A stretch of 64,000 nucleotides of DNA from Streptomyces sp. CB02923 (lineage in GTDB: Bacteria > Actinomycetota > Actinomycetes > Streptomycetales > Streptomycetaceae): positions 248,001-312,000 of the forward strand of contig NZ_LWKZ01000025.1 in NCBI RefSeq assembly GCF_001905005.1. Reading direction: 5' to 3'. Below are positions 43,313 to 51,632 of the stretch, one piece after another. The notes beneath the pieces were generated by a model. That model did no database searches. It had not been told where the DNA came from and saw only the letters and a list, made by a program, of their open reading frames with translations. Position numbers and translations under genes: made by a program. Every line of letters begins with the position of its first letter. The first letter of the stretch is position 1.

Positions 43313-43500
43313 CGGGAGCCTCCCCATAGGGTGCGCCTGTTACGCGCGGGTAAGTTCCTGGCGATTGTGCTGGTGTTCCTCGCGGTATGTCACTACCCGG
43401 CCCGTACGGATCCGGCCGTTCTCCGAGTGCCCGACGGCCCCGTCGCACCGCCGCTGAGCGGTACGAAGGGGGCGCCACATGTTCTCGGGGTACGGATCGA

Positions 43501-43977
43501 TCAGGCCATCTTCGCCATGTCGGGCAGCGCGACTTCGGCCCTTCCTCCCCGGTCGAGCGCGAACCACACCCCCTTTCGACGCCGCGTGTCGATGTTGGGC
43601 CGGTAGACGCCCCACCGGGACGCCAGCGCTTCCACCAGGTGCAGGCCACGTCCCGACCCGTCGTCGAGCAGCGCGGGCAGGCTGAGGAGCCGGCTGCGCG
43701 GGGCGTCGTCCCACACGGCCACGCGTACGGAGGTGGGGTGCACGGTCACGTCGAGACGTACGACGGCCGTCTCGGTGTGCAGGTGTACGTTCGTGACCAG
43801 CTCGCTGACCAAGACGCGCATGTCGCAGACGAGTTCGGTATTGCCGGTCAGGATCATGAGGTCGGCCACGACGGCCCGGGCGATTCCCGGCGCGGTGGCA
43901 CGGTTGAGCAGGTCGAACCGGAACGAGTCGCGTGCGACCGGGGGTGTGGGGGCTGCTTTCGGGGGTGCGAGAGCCAT
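43501..43977 (-). CDS. RsbW/SpoIIAB-like ATP-binding protein (WhiJ-module ATPase), complete copy
   Basis: The 158-residue HATPase_c_2 protein has an N-box VLVSELVTNVHLHT, a G1-like VAVWDDAPRSRL in which the usual glycine is altered, and a G2 DDGSGRGLHLVEAL. GGGAG precedes ATG 43977. Such proteins accompany WhiJ-like XRE and DUF397 proteins in Streptomyces (abaA/whiJ-type loci) and may be anti-sigma-like switches. It is divergent from XRE1. Its first two thirds are duplicated almost exactly at 48096-48403. Confidence 0.88.
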   Translation of the reverse strand: MALAPPKAAPTPPVARDSFRFDLLNRATAPGIARAVVADLMILTGNTELVCDMRVLVSELVTNVHLHTETAVVRLDVTVHPTSVRVAVWDDAPRSRLLSLPALLDDGSGRGLHLVEALASRWGVYRPNIDTRRRKGVWFALDRGGRAEVALPDMAKMA

Positions 43978-44116
43978 GACTACGTCTCCCAACGCGATGA
44001 TGCGCGCTGCCCGCTGCCGCGGCCTGGCCACTCCCCAGGAGCGCACCCAACGGGCGCGCGAGTGACTGCACTTCGGCGATCCGACGTGCGGCGCGGTGAC
44101 TCCACGACCGTAGGGC
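43670..44116. repeat. 447-bp direct repeat, left copy
   Basis: This segment (the ATPase gene's first 102 codons plus its upstream region) recurs at 48096-48542 with the same length and about 16 mismatches counted by eye. The start-to-start distance is 4,426 bp. Confidence 0.92.
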
Positions 44117-44217
44117 CAAAGATGCCCCGGGGCAATATTGGCCCCCAGAGGTTGGTGCAGCCCGTGGACCAGGTGCACGATTACGCGGGACACTGTGCGC
44201 GAGCCGAAAGAGGCGCC

Positions 44218-45072
44218 ATGCCACCGAGGGACAACCCGACCGCGCGCCAGACGCGCCTTGGCACCGAGCTGCGAAAGATGCGTGATCTTGCGGGCAAGAC
44301 AGCCCGCGAGGCTGCTGGTCTCATCTCGACAGACCAAGCGAAGATCAGCCACATCGAAGCGGGCAGGATCGGCATCAGCGAGGACCGCATCAAGCGGCTT
44401 GCCGTGCTCTACGCCTGCACCGACGCCGTACTCGTCGAAGCACTGTGCGCCATAGCGCGCGAGCATCGCGGCCAACACTGGTGGGACGAGTACCGCGGCA
44501 TCCTGGCGCCTGCCTTCCTCGACATCGCCGAGCTGGAACACCACGCGTCCAGCCTCCGATGCTTGCAGCCGGTGACGATCCCTGGCGTCCTCCAAACCGA
44601 GACCTACGCACGCGCCCTATTCGCCGGCGTGCTCCCCAAGCTGCCGGCCGACGAGATCGACGCGCGCACTGAGCACCGGATGCGCCGCCAAGCGATCTTC
44701 AACCGTGAGACCCCGCCGCCGCTGCAAACCATCGTGCACGAGGCTGCACTGCGTATGCGCATCGGCGGACGGAAGGTGGCCAAGGAGCAGTTGGAACGCC
44801 TCCTCGAAGTGTCCCACCGGCCAGAGATCACCCTGCGCGTGATCCCGTTCAGCAGCGACGATTTCGTCGAAGTCACTCAGACTGTGCTGTACGCCGACGG
44901 CCCTGTTCCGCCGTTGGGCACTATCCACCTCGACACACCTTTCGGCGGCCGATACTTGGATGCCACCGCCGATCTGGATCGTTACCGCCTGCTGCTCGAT
45001 TCGGCCGAGCGCACGTCTCTCAGCCCGGACGATTCGCGCAGCTTCATCCACCACATCGCAAGAGAACTGTGA
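44218..45072 (+). CDS. WhiJ-like XRE regulator with DUF5753 (copy 1)
   Basis: In this 284-residue protein, an XRE HTH at residues 10-65 (LGTELRKMRDLAGKTAREAA; TDQAKISHIEAGR) is followed by a DUF5753 domain from about 100 (TIPGVLQTETYARALFAG; LRVIPFSSDDFVEVTQTVLY). GAAAGAGG precedes ATG 44218. It is divergent from the ATPase gene and overlaps its DUF397 partner by four bases. In the WhiJ system such a repressor is relieved by its DUF397 partner and controls development. Here it sits directly before a graspetide cluster. Confidence 0.92.
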   Translation: MPPRDNPTARQTRLGTELRKMRDLAGKTAREAAGLISTDQAKISHIEAGRIGISEDRIKRLAVLYACTDAVLVEALCAIAREHRGQHWWDEYRGILAPAFLDIAELEHHASSLRCLQPVTIPGVLQTETYARALFAGVLPKLPADEIDARTEHRMRRQAIFNRETPPPLQTIVHEAALRMRIGGRKVAKEQLERLLEVSHRPEITLRVIPFSSDDFVEVTQTVLYADGPVPPLGTIHLDTPFGGRYLDATADLDRYRLLLDSAERTSLSPDDSRSFIHHIAREL

Positions 45073-45287
45073 GAACACCAAGAATGGATCACTCGAAGTT
45101 GACGTGGCAGAAGTCTTCTTTCTCTGGGGGCGGGGGTGAGCAGTGTGTGGAGATCGCCGAGATCGCTGAGTCGATCTTCTTCCGAGAGAGTGACGACCCG
45201 AACGTTGTGGCGACTCTAAGTCGGGGCAATTTTGGCGCTCTCATCCGCCGTGTCAAGGTGGGCAATCTGGATCACCACACCCGCTAA
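45069..45287 (+). CDS. DUF397 protein (copy 1)
   Basis: The 72-residue protein begins at a GTG overlapping the XRE stop (GTGA); ATG 45084 is the alternative. LTWQKSSFSGGGGEQCVEIA is the defining DUF397 motif, and a small beta-rich rest (IFFRESDDPN) follows. These proteins pair with WhiJ-like regulators and can antagonise them. The C-terminus KVGNLDHHTR is slightly longer than in copy 2. Confidence 0.9.
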   Translation: MRTPRMDHSKLTWQKSSFSGGGGEQCVEIAEIAESIFFRESDDPNVVATLSRGNFGALIRRVKVGNLDHHTR

Positions 45288-45631
45288 ATCCCAAGAACGG
45301 CCAGGTAGAAAGCTCCTCGCCTGCTGCCGGGGAGCGTTTGTCATGGTGAACAAGCAATTCTGCCCCGGAGCAGGGTTGTCCGACTGGAGTGATGGCGCTA
45401 CGTTCGCCGTGCGTCGCCGTTCCGAGACCGCATCCGCAATGCACGGACCGGTACGTGCCTCTCGCTGCCGCATGGCATGAGGAAACCCGTGAAGACCCCT
45501 GCCCTTTTTCCCTAGCAGGGTGGGGGAGGGGCTCCACACTTCGGGAAAGGGAACACCCTGCGGGCTGCCCTCTATGCCGCCGCGCGCCCCTGCCGCACAG
45601 CCCTATCCGTCTTCGAATGGAAAGGCTCGCG
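45288..45631 (+). promoter_or_regulatory. Leader region of the graspetide operon
   Basis: These 344 bp have no supported gene. A hairpin CCCTGC...GCAGGG (45497-45502, 45515-45520) with a pyrimidine-rich loop lies 112 bp before the precursor start and could be an attenuator or the end of the DUF397 transcript. The promoter of the precursor gene should lie here. Confidence 0.5.
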
Positions 45632-45934
45632 ATGTTCAGTTACGCCGACCGGTTCCCCACCGGAACACCGCTCCCACAAGGACACCCGACCCCGGCCCCC
45701 TGGGCTCTACGCCGTATCGCCCCGTACCCCCCGTTCGACGGGCCCCAGTACGCACGCGTCGAACTGGACGCCACCACGCAGACCGCCCGCTACCTCGACG
45801 CCGCCGGCACGGTCGTCATGGCGCCGGGCCACGGCACGTCATCCGGCACCAACCCGCCCACCGGCACGACCGGCCAGGGCGACCGCAGCGACGACGCGCC
45901 CGACAGCGACACGGGGAACGACACCGACCAGTGA
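45632..45934 (+). CDS. Graspetide precursor peptide (ATP-grasp-modified RiPP)
   Basis: The 100-residue precursor has a leader with the class-defining block PWALRRIAPYPPFDG, then YARVELDATTQTARYLDAAG, recognised by the ligase. A C-terminal core from about residue 68 is rich in Thr/Ser donors and Asp acceptors (GTSSGTNPPTGTTG then DRSDDAPDSDTGNDTDQ). This is the SAV_5884-type precursor family. GGAAAGG precedes ATG 45632; an in-frame ATG at 45617 is possible. The stop overlaps the ligase GTG (GTGA). The product should be a multi-ester cyclic peptide. Confidence 0.9.
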   Translation: MFSYADRFPTGTPLPQGHPTPAPWALRRIAPYPPFDGPQYARVELDATTQTARYLDAAGTVVMAPGHGTSSGTNPPTGTTGQGDRSDDAPDSDTGNDTDQ

Positions 45935-46893
45935 CGGCCCCCCACCCGGTCGCGATCGTCACCAACCTTGACGACCCGACCGCCGATCTGGTGATTGCCG
46001 AACTGCACGACCGGGGCACCCCGCTCGTGCGGTTCGACTCCGGTGACTTCCCCGCCACCCTCACATGCTCCGCCTTCATCGGAGGCGACGCGGAGCAGTG
46101 GCGCGGAAGCGTGCAGACCCCGACCCGCACCGCCGAACTGGGCTCCATCCGGTCCCTGTACTACCGGCGCCCCTCCGGGTTCTCCTTCCCCCACCTCGGC
46201 CCCCAGGACGCCCGTTTTACCGCCGCCCAAGCCCGCTACGGCCTCGGTGGCGTCCTCGCCTCGCTCCCCGACTGCCTGTACGTCAACCATCCCCACCGCA
46301 TCGGCGACGCCGAGTACAAGCCCGCCGGCCTCGCCGCGGCAGCAGCGTGCGGTTTCACCGTCCCGCCCACGCTGATCACCAACCGGCCCGACGACGCCCG
46401 CACCTTCATCAAGCAGCACGGGCCCGCCATCTTCAAACCCATCTCCGTACCGCTCTACCGCATCGACGGCAAGGCGCAGACCGTGCCCGTCGAGCCGGTC
46501 AAGGCCGACGAGATCGACGACTCCCTCGCCGGCACCATGCACCTCTTCCAAACACAGGTGGACAAGGCCGCAGACGCCCGCGTGACCGTGATCGGGAACC
46601 GTACATTCGCGGTACGCATCGACTCCGGACTACTCGACTGGCGCACCGACTACAGCACCCACACCTACACCCCCGTCATTCCGCCGCCGGACGTAGGGCG
46701 CGCGATCTTCGCCTACCTTCGGCATTTCGGGCTCGTCTTCGGCGCATTCGACTTCGCCCTCGCCCCCTCCGGCGAGTGGACGTTCATCGAATGCAACCCT
46801 TCCGGCCAATGGGCGTGGCTGGAACCCCCCACGGGCCTACCCATGACCGCCGCCCTCGCTGACCTCCTAGAACGAGGCACCCATGGCACCTGA
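45931..46893 (+). CDS. ATP-grasp ribosomal peptide maturase (graspetide ester synthetase)
   Basis: This 320-residue ligase should activate Asp/Glu side chains with ATP and join them to Thr/Ser hydroxyls of the core. The N-terminal domain has HPVAIVTNLDDPTADLVIAE and the family motif LYYRRPSGF. The ATP-grasp part includes PAIFKPIS and metal ligands in FGAFDFAL and FIECNPSGQW (Asp, Glu, Asn). It is coupled to the precursor by GTGA overlap and overlaps the methyltransferase by 11 bp, so all three are co-translated. Confidence 0.93.
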   Translation: MTAPHPVAIVTNLDDPTADLVIAELHDRGTPLVRFDSGDFPATLTCSAFIGGDAEQWRGSVQTPTRTAELGSIRSLYYRRPSGFSFPHLGPQDARFTAAQARYGLGGVLASLPDCLYVNHPHRIGDAEYKPAGLAAAAACGFTVPPTLITNRPDDARTFIKQHGPAIFKPISVPLYRIDGKAQTVPVEPVKADEIDDSLAGTMHLFQTQVDKAADARVTVIGNRTFAVRIDSGLLDWRTDYSTHTYTPVIPPPDVGRAIFAYLRHFGLVFGAFDFALAPSGEWTFIECNPSGQWAWLEPPTGLPMTAALADLLERGTHGT

Positions 46894-48097
46894 CGTCGCC
46901 ACCATCGCAACCAAGCTGCGGCACCAGCTCACAGCCCAACTCGTCGGCGACGGCCGGCTGCACAGCTCGGCATGGCGCGCCGCCCTCGAAGCAGTCCCCC
47001 GTCACGAGTTCGTACTGTGCTTCTACCGCGAAACCGACGCCCCCGGCCTGACCACGTGGGCCCCCGTCACGGCCGATCTCGTCGGTGTCGAGGAATGGCT
47101 GCGGCAGGCCTACTCCGACAACACCCTCGTCACGCAATTCGACGGCCAAGAAATCGACTGGTCCGACCCGAAACCCATCATCGGCGCCCACCCGACGTCA
47201 TCCTCGACACTGCCGACCCTCGTCGTGCACATGCTGGAAGAACTCCAGCTTTCTGACGGCATGACCGTGATGGAGATCGGCACCGGCACCGGCTACTCGG
47301 CCGCACTCATGTGCCACCGCCTCAGCCCCGACCGGGTCACTTCCATCGAGACCGACCCCGACGTTGCCGCCCGCGCCCGCGACACGCTCAACCGCTGCGG
47401 ATACGCCCCGCGCCTCATCATCGGCGACGGCCTTGCAGGAGACCCCGGGGGTGCCCCCTACGACCGTACGATCGCCACCTGCGGCGTTCGCCACGTCCCC
47501 TACAGGTGGGTTCAGCAGACCCGCCCCGGTGGGCTCATCCTCACCACCCTCCGCGGCTGGATGCGCTCGCTCGGCCTGGTCCGCCTCACCATCGACCGCG
47601 ACGGCCGCGCCGAGGGCCGGTTCATCGACAGCGGCCCCAGTTTCATGATCGCCAGGCAGCAGGACGCCCCCGCAAGCCTCGGCATGATCCCCTCACCAGA
47701 CGACGGCGCATCGCGCAGCACCCCCTTCGGGCCCGACGTGCTGACCGCGGCCTACTACGGATTCGTGGCACAGCTCGCCATGCCCGGCGCCCGCTTCTTC
47801 TCCATGCCGGCCGACGACGGCACGCCGTGCACGTACGTGCTGGACGGTACGAACGAGTCCTTCGCCGTCCTCACACCCAAGGGCGATGATGCGTGGGCCG
47901 TCCGCCAAGGCGGGCCGGTCGCCCTGTGGGACGTGCTTGAAAACTCGCTCGACACTTGGCGTACGGCCGGCTCCCCGAAGCCAACAGAGTTCGGTGTCAC
48001 TGTCACGGAAGAGAGCCAGCGGGTCTGGCTCGGCGCGCCGCACGGGCCGAGCTGGCGTCTGCCGACCCCGGCCGAGGCCGCGGGCGGCTCTGCATAG
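46883..48097 (+). CDS. PIMT-like O-methyltransferase of the graspetide cluster
   Basis: The 404-residue protein has a PCMT/PIMT-type SAM fold at about residues 100-230 (VMEIGTGTGYSAALMCHRLS; VTSIETDPDVAARARDTLNR) and an extra C-terminal domain of about 150 residues as in graspetide-linked methyltransferases. In fuscimiditide-type systems the homologue methylates an Asp of the cyclised core, which then forms an aspartimide. The stop codon TAG is built partly from the downstream repeat: T is unique, AG is the first two bases of the repeat at 48096. Confidence 0.9.
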   Translation: MAPDVATIATKLRHQLTAQLVGDGRLHSSAWRAALEAVPRHEFVLCFYRETDAPGLTTWAPVTADLVGVEEWLRQAYSDNTLVTQFDGQEIDWSDPKPIIGAHPTSSSTLPTLVVHMLEELQLSDGMTVMEIGTGTGYSAALMCHRLSPDRVTSIETDPDVAARARDTLNRCGYAPRLIIGDGLAGDPGGAPYDRTIATCGVRHVPYRWVQQTRPGGLILTTLRGWMRSLGLVRLTIDRDGRAEGRFIDSGPSFMIARQQDAPASLGMIPSPDDGASRSTPFGPDVLTAAYYGFVAQLAMPGARFFSMPADDGTPCTYVLDGTNESFAVLTPKGDDAWAVRQGGPVALWDVLENSLDTWRTAGSPKPTEFGVTVTEESQRVWLGAPHGPSWRLPTPAEAAGGSA

Positions 48098-48403
48098 CGC
48101 GGGCAGGCTGAGGAGCCGGCTGCGCGGGGCGTCGTCCCACACGGCCACGCGTACGGAGGTGGGGTGCACGGTCACGTCGAGACGCACGACGGCCATGTCG
48201 GTGTGCAGGTGTACGTTCGTGACCAGCTCACTGACCAAGACGCGCATGTCGCAGACGAGTTCGGTATTGCCGGTCAGGATCATGAGGTCGGCCACGACGG
48301 CCCGGGCAATTCCCGGCGCGGCGGCACGGTTGAACAGGTCAAACCGGAACGAGTCGCGTGCGACGGGGGGTGTGGGGGCTGCTTTCGGGGGTGCGAGAGT
48401 CAT
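48096..48403 (-). pseudogene. Truncated second copy of the WhiJ-module ATPase
   Basis: From ATG 48403 the protein matches the complete ATPase (43501-43977) for 102 codons, with few changes (FNRAAAPG for LNRATAPG). It then runs into antisense methyltransferase sequence at the repeat edge (48096), losing the G2 box and about 56 residues. The frame stays open to 47693, giving a chimeric 236-codon ORF, but ATP binding should be lost. Confidence 0.85.
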
Positions 48404-48542
48404 GACTACGTCTCCCAACGCGATGGTGCACGCTGCCCGCTGCCGTGGCCTGGCCACTCCCCAGGTGCGCTCCCAATGGGCGCGCGAGTGACTGCACTTC
48501 GGCGATCCGACGTGCGGCGCGGTGACTCCACGACCGTAGGGC
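48096..48542. repeat. 447-bp direct repeat, right copy
   Basis: This is the partner of 43670-44116 in the same orientation. The left edge coincides with the graspetide methyltransferase stop codon; the right edge ends 107 bp before XRE copy 2. Confidence 0.92.
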
Positions 48543-48648
48543 ACATCCATGAGACGGCACAAGGATGAGACGGGCGCGTGTCGTTGACAGGTGGACCCGT
48601 GAGACCGTGTCGCGTCAGACTGGGGAACGCCGACCAGGAGAGGGGCCG

Positions 48649-49500
48649 ATGCCACCAAGAAGCAGTCCCACCATGCGGCAGCAACGGTTGGGCGCGGAAC
48701 TGCGAAAGCTCCGCGAGGCATCAGGGATGCCCGCGCGCGAGGCCGGAGCCCTGCTCGGCGGAAATCAAGCACAGATCAGCCACCTGGAGTCGGGGCGATG
48801 GGGGATCAGCGCGGAGCGGGTCCGTCGCCTCGCCTCGTTCTACTCCGCCGGCGATTCCGCCTTGATCGACGCCCTCTGCGGCATGGCCGAGGAGCGATAC
48901 AAAGGGTGGTGGGAGGAGTATCGAGGCATCCTTCCACAAGGCTTCTTGGACGTCGCAGAGTTGGAACATCACGCCCGGCGCATCCTGTCACTGCAAAGTC
49001 TCACGATTCCCGGCATCTTCCAGACGGCCGACTACGCGCGAACGATCTTCGGCGGAGCATTGCCGCCACTGCCGCAGACCGAACTCGATGCCCGCGTTGA
49101 GCAGCGTGTAAGGCGCCGCACATTGTTCGACCGCCCTTCCCCTCCGCCCTTCGAGGGCGTGATCAACGAGGCGGCCCTGCGCATGAGGTACGGCGGTCGC
49201 GCCGTCGCCCGCAGCCAGCTCGAATACCTGCTGGAAGTCGCCGAATGGCCGGGCGTGACGATACAGATCCTTCCCTTCTCCACGGAAGAATTCATCGGGT
49301 CAGCGCAATCAGTACTCTATGCCGACGGCCCCGTGCCCCAGCTAGACACCGTGCAACTCGACAGCGCATATGGACCGGGATTCCTGGACGCAGAGGCTCA
49401 ACTGAGCAAGTACCGCGCGGTTTTCAAAGCCGCCCGGCGAGCCTCGCTCAGCCCTACTGCATCGCAGGAACTTATCCACAGCATCGCAAAGGAAATGTGA
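48649..49500 (+). CDS. WhiJ-like XRE regulator with DUF5753 (copy 2)
   Basis: The 283-residue paralogue of the protein at 44218 has an HTH at residues 12-65 (LGAELRKLREASGMPAREAG; NQAQISHLESGRWGIS) and a DUF5753 domain (TIPGIFQTADYARTIFGGAL; IQILPFSTEEFIGSAQSVLY). AGGAGAGG lies before ATG 48649. Although the upstream DNA is nearly identical in the two modules, the XRE proteins themselves have diverged considerably. It overlaps its DUF397 partner. Confidence 0.92.
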   Translation: MPPRSSPTMRQQRLGAELRKLREASGMPAREAGALLGGNQAQISHLESGRWGISAERVRRLASFYSAGDSALIDALCGMAEERYKGWWEEYRGILPQGFLDVAELEHHARRILSLQSLTIPGIFQTADYARTIFGGALPPLPQTELDARVEQRVRRRTLFDRPSPPPFEGVINEAALRMRYGGRAVARSQLEYLLEVAEWPGVTIQILPFSTEEFIGSAQSVLYADGPVPQLDTVQLDSAYGPGFLDAEAQLSKYRAVFKAARRASLSPTASQELIHSIAKEM

Positions 49501-49706
49501 GACTCACAGACATGACCAGTTTGACCACGTGGCAGAAGTCTTCCTACTCCGAGGCGACGGGAAATTGCGTCGAGATACGGACGCATGACGGAATGATCGA
49601 AGTCCGGGAGAGCGATAATCCGGGCGACATCATCACGACCACTCGCACAAAGTTCGAAGCGTTGATCCTGGGCGTCAAGGCCGGGGACTTCGATCACGCG
49701 ATCTAG
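49497..49706 (+). CDS. DUF397 protein (copy 2)
   Basis: The GTG at 49497 overlaps the XRE stop (GTGA) exactly as in copy 1, and ATG 49512 is the alternative start. TTWQKSSYSEATGNCVEIRT is the DUF397 signature and IEVRESDNPGD the second strand. The 69-residue length is normal. It is the cognate partner of XRE copy 2. Confidence 0.9.
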   Translation: MRLTDMTSLTTWQKSSYSEATGNCVEIRTHDGMIEVRESDNPGDIITTTRTKFEALILGVKAGDFDHAI

Positions 49707-49730
49707 TCAACCCGACGGTTTTCGAGCGGA

Positions 49731-49761
49731 CAAGCCCATACCTCCACGGGGGATGGGCTTG
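49731..49761 (+). terminator. Hairpin after DUF397 copy 2
   Basis: CAAGCCCAT (49731-49739) pairs perfectly with ATGGGCTTG (49753-49761). Confidence 0.8.
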
Positions 49762-50047
49762 CGTCATATGCCGTCTCATTTATGTGCCGTCTCATACTTG
49801 CGACGGCACATCCCGCGACGCTACGTTTTTCTCACGTCGCCGCTCCAGGACCGAACCCGCAAGGGCATGGTTCGGCGCACACCCCTCCCCGTCGGTTGAT
49901 TTCTCCTAAGCGGGCGCGACGGGGAGGGACCCAGCCCCACCCGCAGCCCCACCCGCTCCACCCCCTACCACGCACTACGCGCGCCCTGCACCAGGAAATC
50001 AGGAGTCTCGCTCAGTACGGTCGTGGCAGCCTGGGGGTATGGGGACG
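49762..50047. other. Intergenic region with a second hairpin
   Basis: There is no supported gene. ATGTGCCGTC (49782-49791) pairs perfectly with GACGGCACAT (49802-49811), and the GCCGTCTCAT element occurs twice just before and in the stem. The rest is Pro/Arg-type GC-rich sequence before the MOSC gene. Confidence 0.55.
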
Positions 50048-50878
50048 ATGGTGGGAACGGTGACCACGCTGTGGCGGTATCCGGTGAAATCGCTGCTGGG
50101 TGAGGAGGTTCCGGATATTTCAGCGAACGCCCACGGGCTGGCGGGGGACCGTGCGCTCGCGTTGGTGCATCAGACGTCCGGCCAGGTCGCCAGCGCGAAG
50201 AACCCACGGCTGTGGCGCGACTTGCTGAAGTTGCGGGCCGAGATCATCGACGGTGCCGTACGGATCACGCTGCCGTCCGGCCGGACCGTACGGTCCACCG
50301 ACGCGCACGTGCACCGGACGCTCACCGCGCACCTCGGGCAGCCCGTCACCCTCGCCGACACCCCGCCCGAGAAGGCCACCCTGGAACGCTCCTGCCCCGA
50401 AGAGGTACTGGCCGCCGGCACGGCGGCCGAGGTGGCGCGCGAGACGATGGAGATCGCCACACAGGCCCCGCCCGGCACCTTCTTCGACTACGCGCCGCTG
50501 CACCTGATCACCCGCGCCACCCTCGACCGGATCACCGAACTCGGCCCCCGGGCCACCACCGTCGAGGCCGAGCGCTACCGCCCCAACGTCGTGATCCGCA
50601 CCGAGGCCGCCGGTTTCGTCGAGAATGACTGGCCCGGCCGCGAGCTGCGCATCGGCGACGAGCTCACCCTCCGGGTGGTGGCCAGGACGCCGCGGTGCGC
50701 CGTACCGACGCTGGAGCACGGCAGGCTGCCGCGCGACCCGGACGCGCTGCGGGTGCCCGCGCGCCACAACCGGGTGGTGCCGATGGACGACGCGGACCCG
50801 CAGCCCTGTGGGGGCGTCTACGCGCAGGTCGTACGGCCGGGACGGATCCGGCAGGGCGACGCGGTACGGGTGGTGTGA
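50048..50878 (+). CDS. MOSC-domain protein with N-terminal beta-barrel
   Basis: The 276-residue protein has a MOSC_N domain (TVTTLWRYPVKSLLGEEVPD; GLAGDRALAL) followed by a MOSC domain (FFDYAPLHLITRATLDRITE; RYRPNVVIRT) with the conserved cysteine in RTPRCAVPTLE. The family handles molybdenum-cofactor-linked sulfur transfer or N-hydroxylated substrates (YcbX/mARC-like). The start could be 50039, 50048 or GTG 50051; none has a clean site. Confidence 0.88.
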   Translation: MVGTVTTLWRYPVKSLLGEEVPDISANAHGLAGDRALALVHQTSGQVASAKNPRLWRDLLKLRAEIIDGAVRITLPSGRTVRSTDAHVHRTLTAHLGQPVTLADTPPEKATLERSCPEEVLAAGTAAEVARETMEIATQAPPGTFFDYAPLHLITRATLDRITELGPRATTVEAERYRPNVVIRTEAAGFVENDWPGRELRIGDELTLRVVARTPRCAVPTLEHGRLPRDPDALRVPARHNRVVPMDDADPQPCGGVYAQVVRPGRIRQGDAVRVV

Positions 50879-50892
50879 GGGCGCACCGGGGA

Positions 50893-51426
50893 TTACGCCG
50901 CGACGGACAGTTCCGGGTCCTCGCGCAGCTTGGCCAGGGCCCGGGAGACCGCGCTCTTGACCGTACCGACGGAGACCCCGAGCACCTCCGCGGTCTGCGC
51001 CTCGCTCAGGTCCTCGTAATAGCGGAGCACGACCATGGCCCGCTGCCGCGCCGGCAGCCGCAGCACCGCCCGCCACATCGCGTCCCGCAGCACCTGGGCC
51101 TCGGCCGGGTCGGGCGCCGGGTCCGGGTCGGGCTCCGGTATCTCCTCGCAGGCGAACTCGTCGACCTTGCGTTTGCGCCACTGCGAGGTGCGGGTGTTCA
51201 GCAGGGCGCGGCGCACATAGCCGTCGAGCGCGCGGTGGTCCTCGATCCGCTCCCACGCCACGAACGTCTTCGCCAGCGCGGTCTGCAGCAGGTCCTCGGC
51301 GTCGCTCGGGTTGGCGGTGAGCGAGCGGGCGGTCCGCAGCAGCACCGGCCCGCGGGCCCGTACGTACGACGAGAACGACGGGAACACAGCGGCGCGGGAG
51401 GCGCTGGTGCACACTGGCGTGGTCAT
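50893..51426 (-). CDS. SigE-type ECF RNA polymerase sigma factor
   Basis: The 177-residue sigma factor has region 2 (YVRARGPVLLRTARSLTANP; DAEDLLQTALAKTFVAWERI) and region 4 (LPARQRAMVVLRYYEDLSEA; VLGVSVGTVKSAVSRAL). A Pro/Asp-rich linker (EIPEPDPDPAPDPAE) joins them. It belongs to the actinobacterial SigE (SigE70-type) group. No anti-sigma gene is adjacent, so control is not evident. Confidence 0.9.
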   Translation of the reverse strand: MTTPVCTSASRAAVFPSFSSYVRARGPVLLRTARSLTANPSDAEDLLQTALAKTFVAWERIEDHRALDGYVRRALLNTRTSQWRKRKVDEFACEEIPEPDPDPAPDPAEAQVLRDAMWRAVLRLPARQRAMVVLRYYEDLSEAQTAEVLGVSVGTVKSAVSRALAKLREDPELSVAA

Positions 51427-51576
51427 GGTCCAACGCTAGAAGCGCGGGGCACCGTGACGGATCGGCCCCAGGTGCCGAAGACCCCTCCCCCTCAGGTTGT
51501 ACGGGTGGGGTTGCCCCCACCTCCTAAAGGCGGACGGCCACTCATCTCCCGTCAGGGTCGCGCACCGACTTTCGTC

Positions 51577-51604
51577 GGGCCCCGGCCCTCAGGTGCCGGG
51601 GCCC
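51577..51604 (-). terminator. Hairpin after the DUF1906 gene
   Basis: GGGCCCCGGC (51577-51586) and its perfect complement (51595-51604) enclose an 8-base loop, 29 bp past the DUF1906 stop. Confidence 0.75.
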
Positions 51605-51632
51605 CGCCGCGGCGCGCGCGCCTCAACCGTAG

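Noticed and set aside
47693..48403. 236-codon chimeric ATPase/antisense ORF as a functional gene
   Set aside because: The second half is antisense to the methyltransferase and the ATPase loses its G2 box, so a pseudogene is the better reading.
49782..50063. 93-codon plus-strand ORF before the MOSC gene
   Set aside because: It begins inside a hairpin, has a Pro/His/Arg-rich random composition, and overlaps the MOSC start.
50893..51426. The ECF sigma factor as controller of the graspetide or terpenoid clusters
   Set aside because: There is no adjacent anti-sigma gene and no repeated promoter motif that I can see linking it to either cluster.
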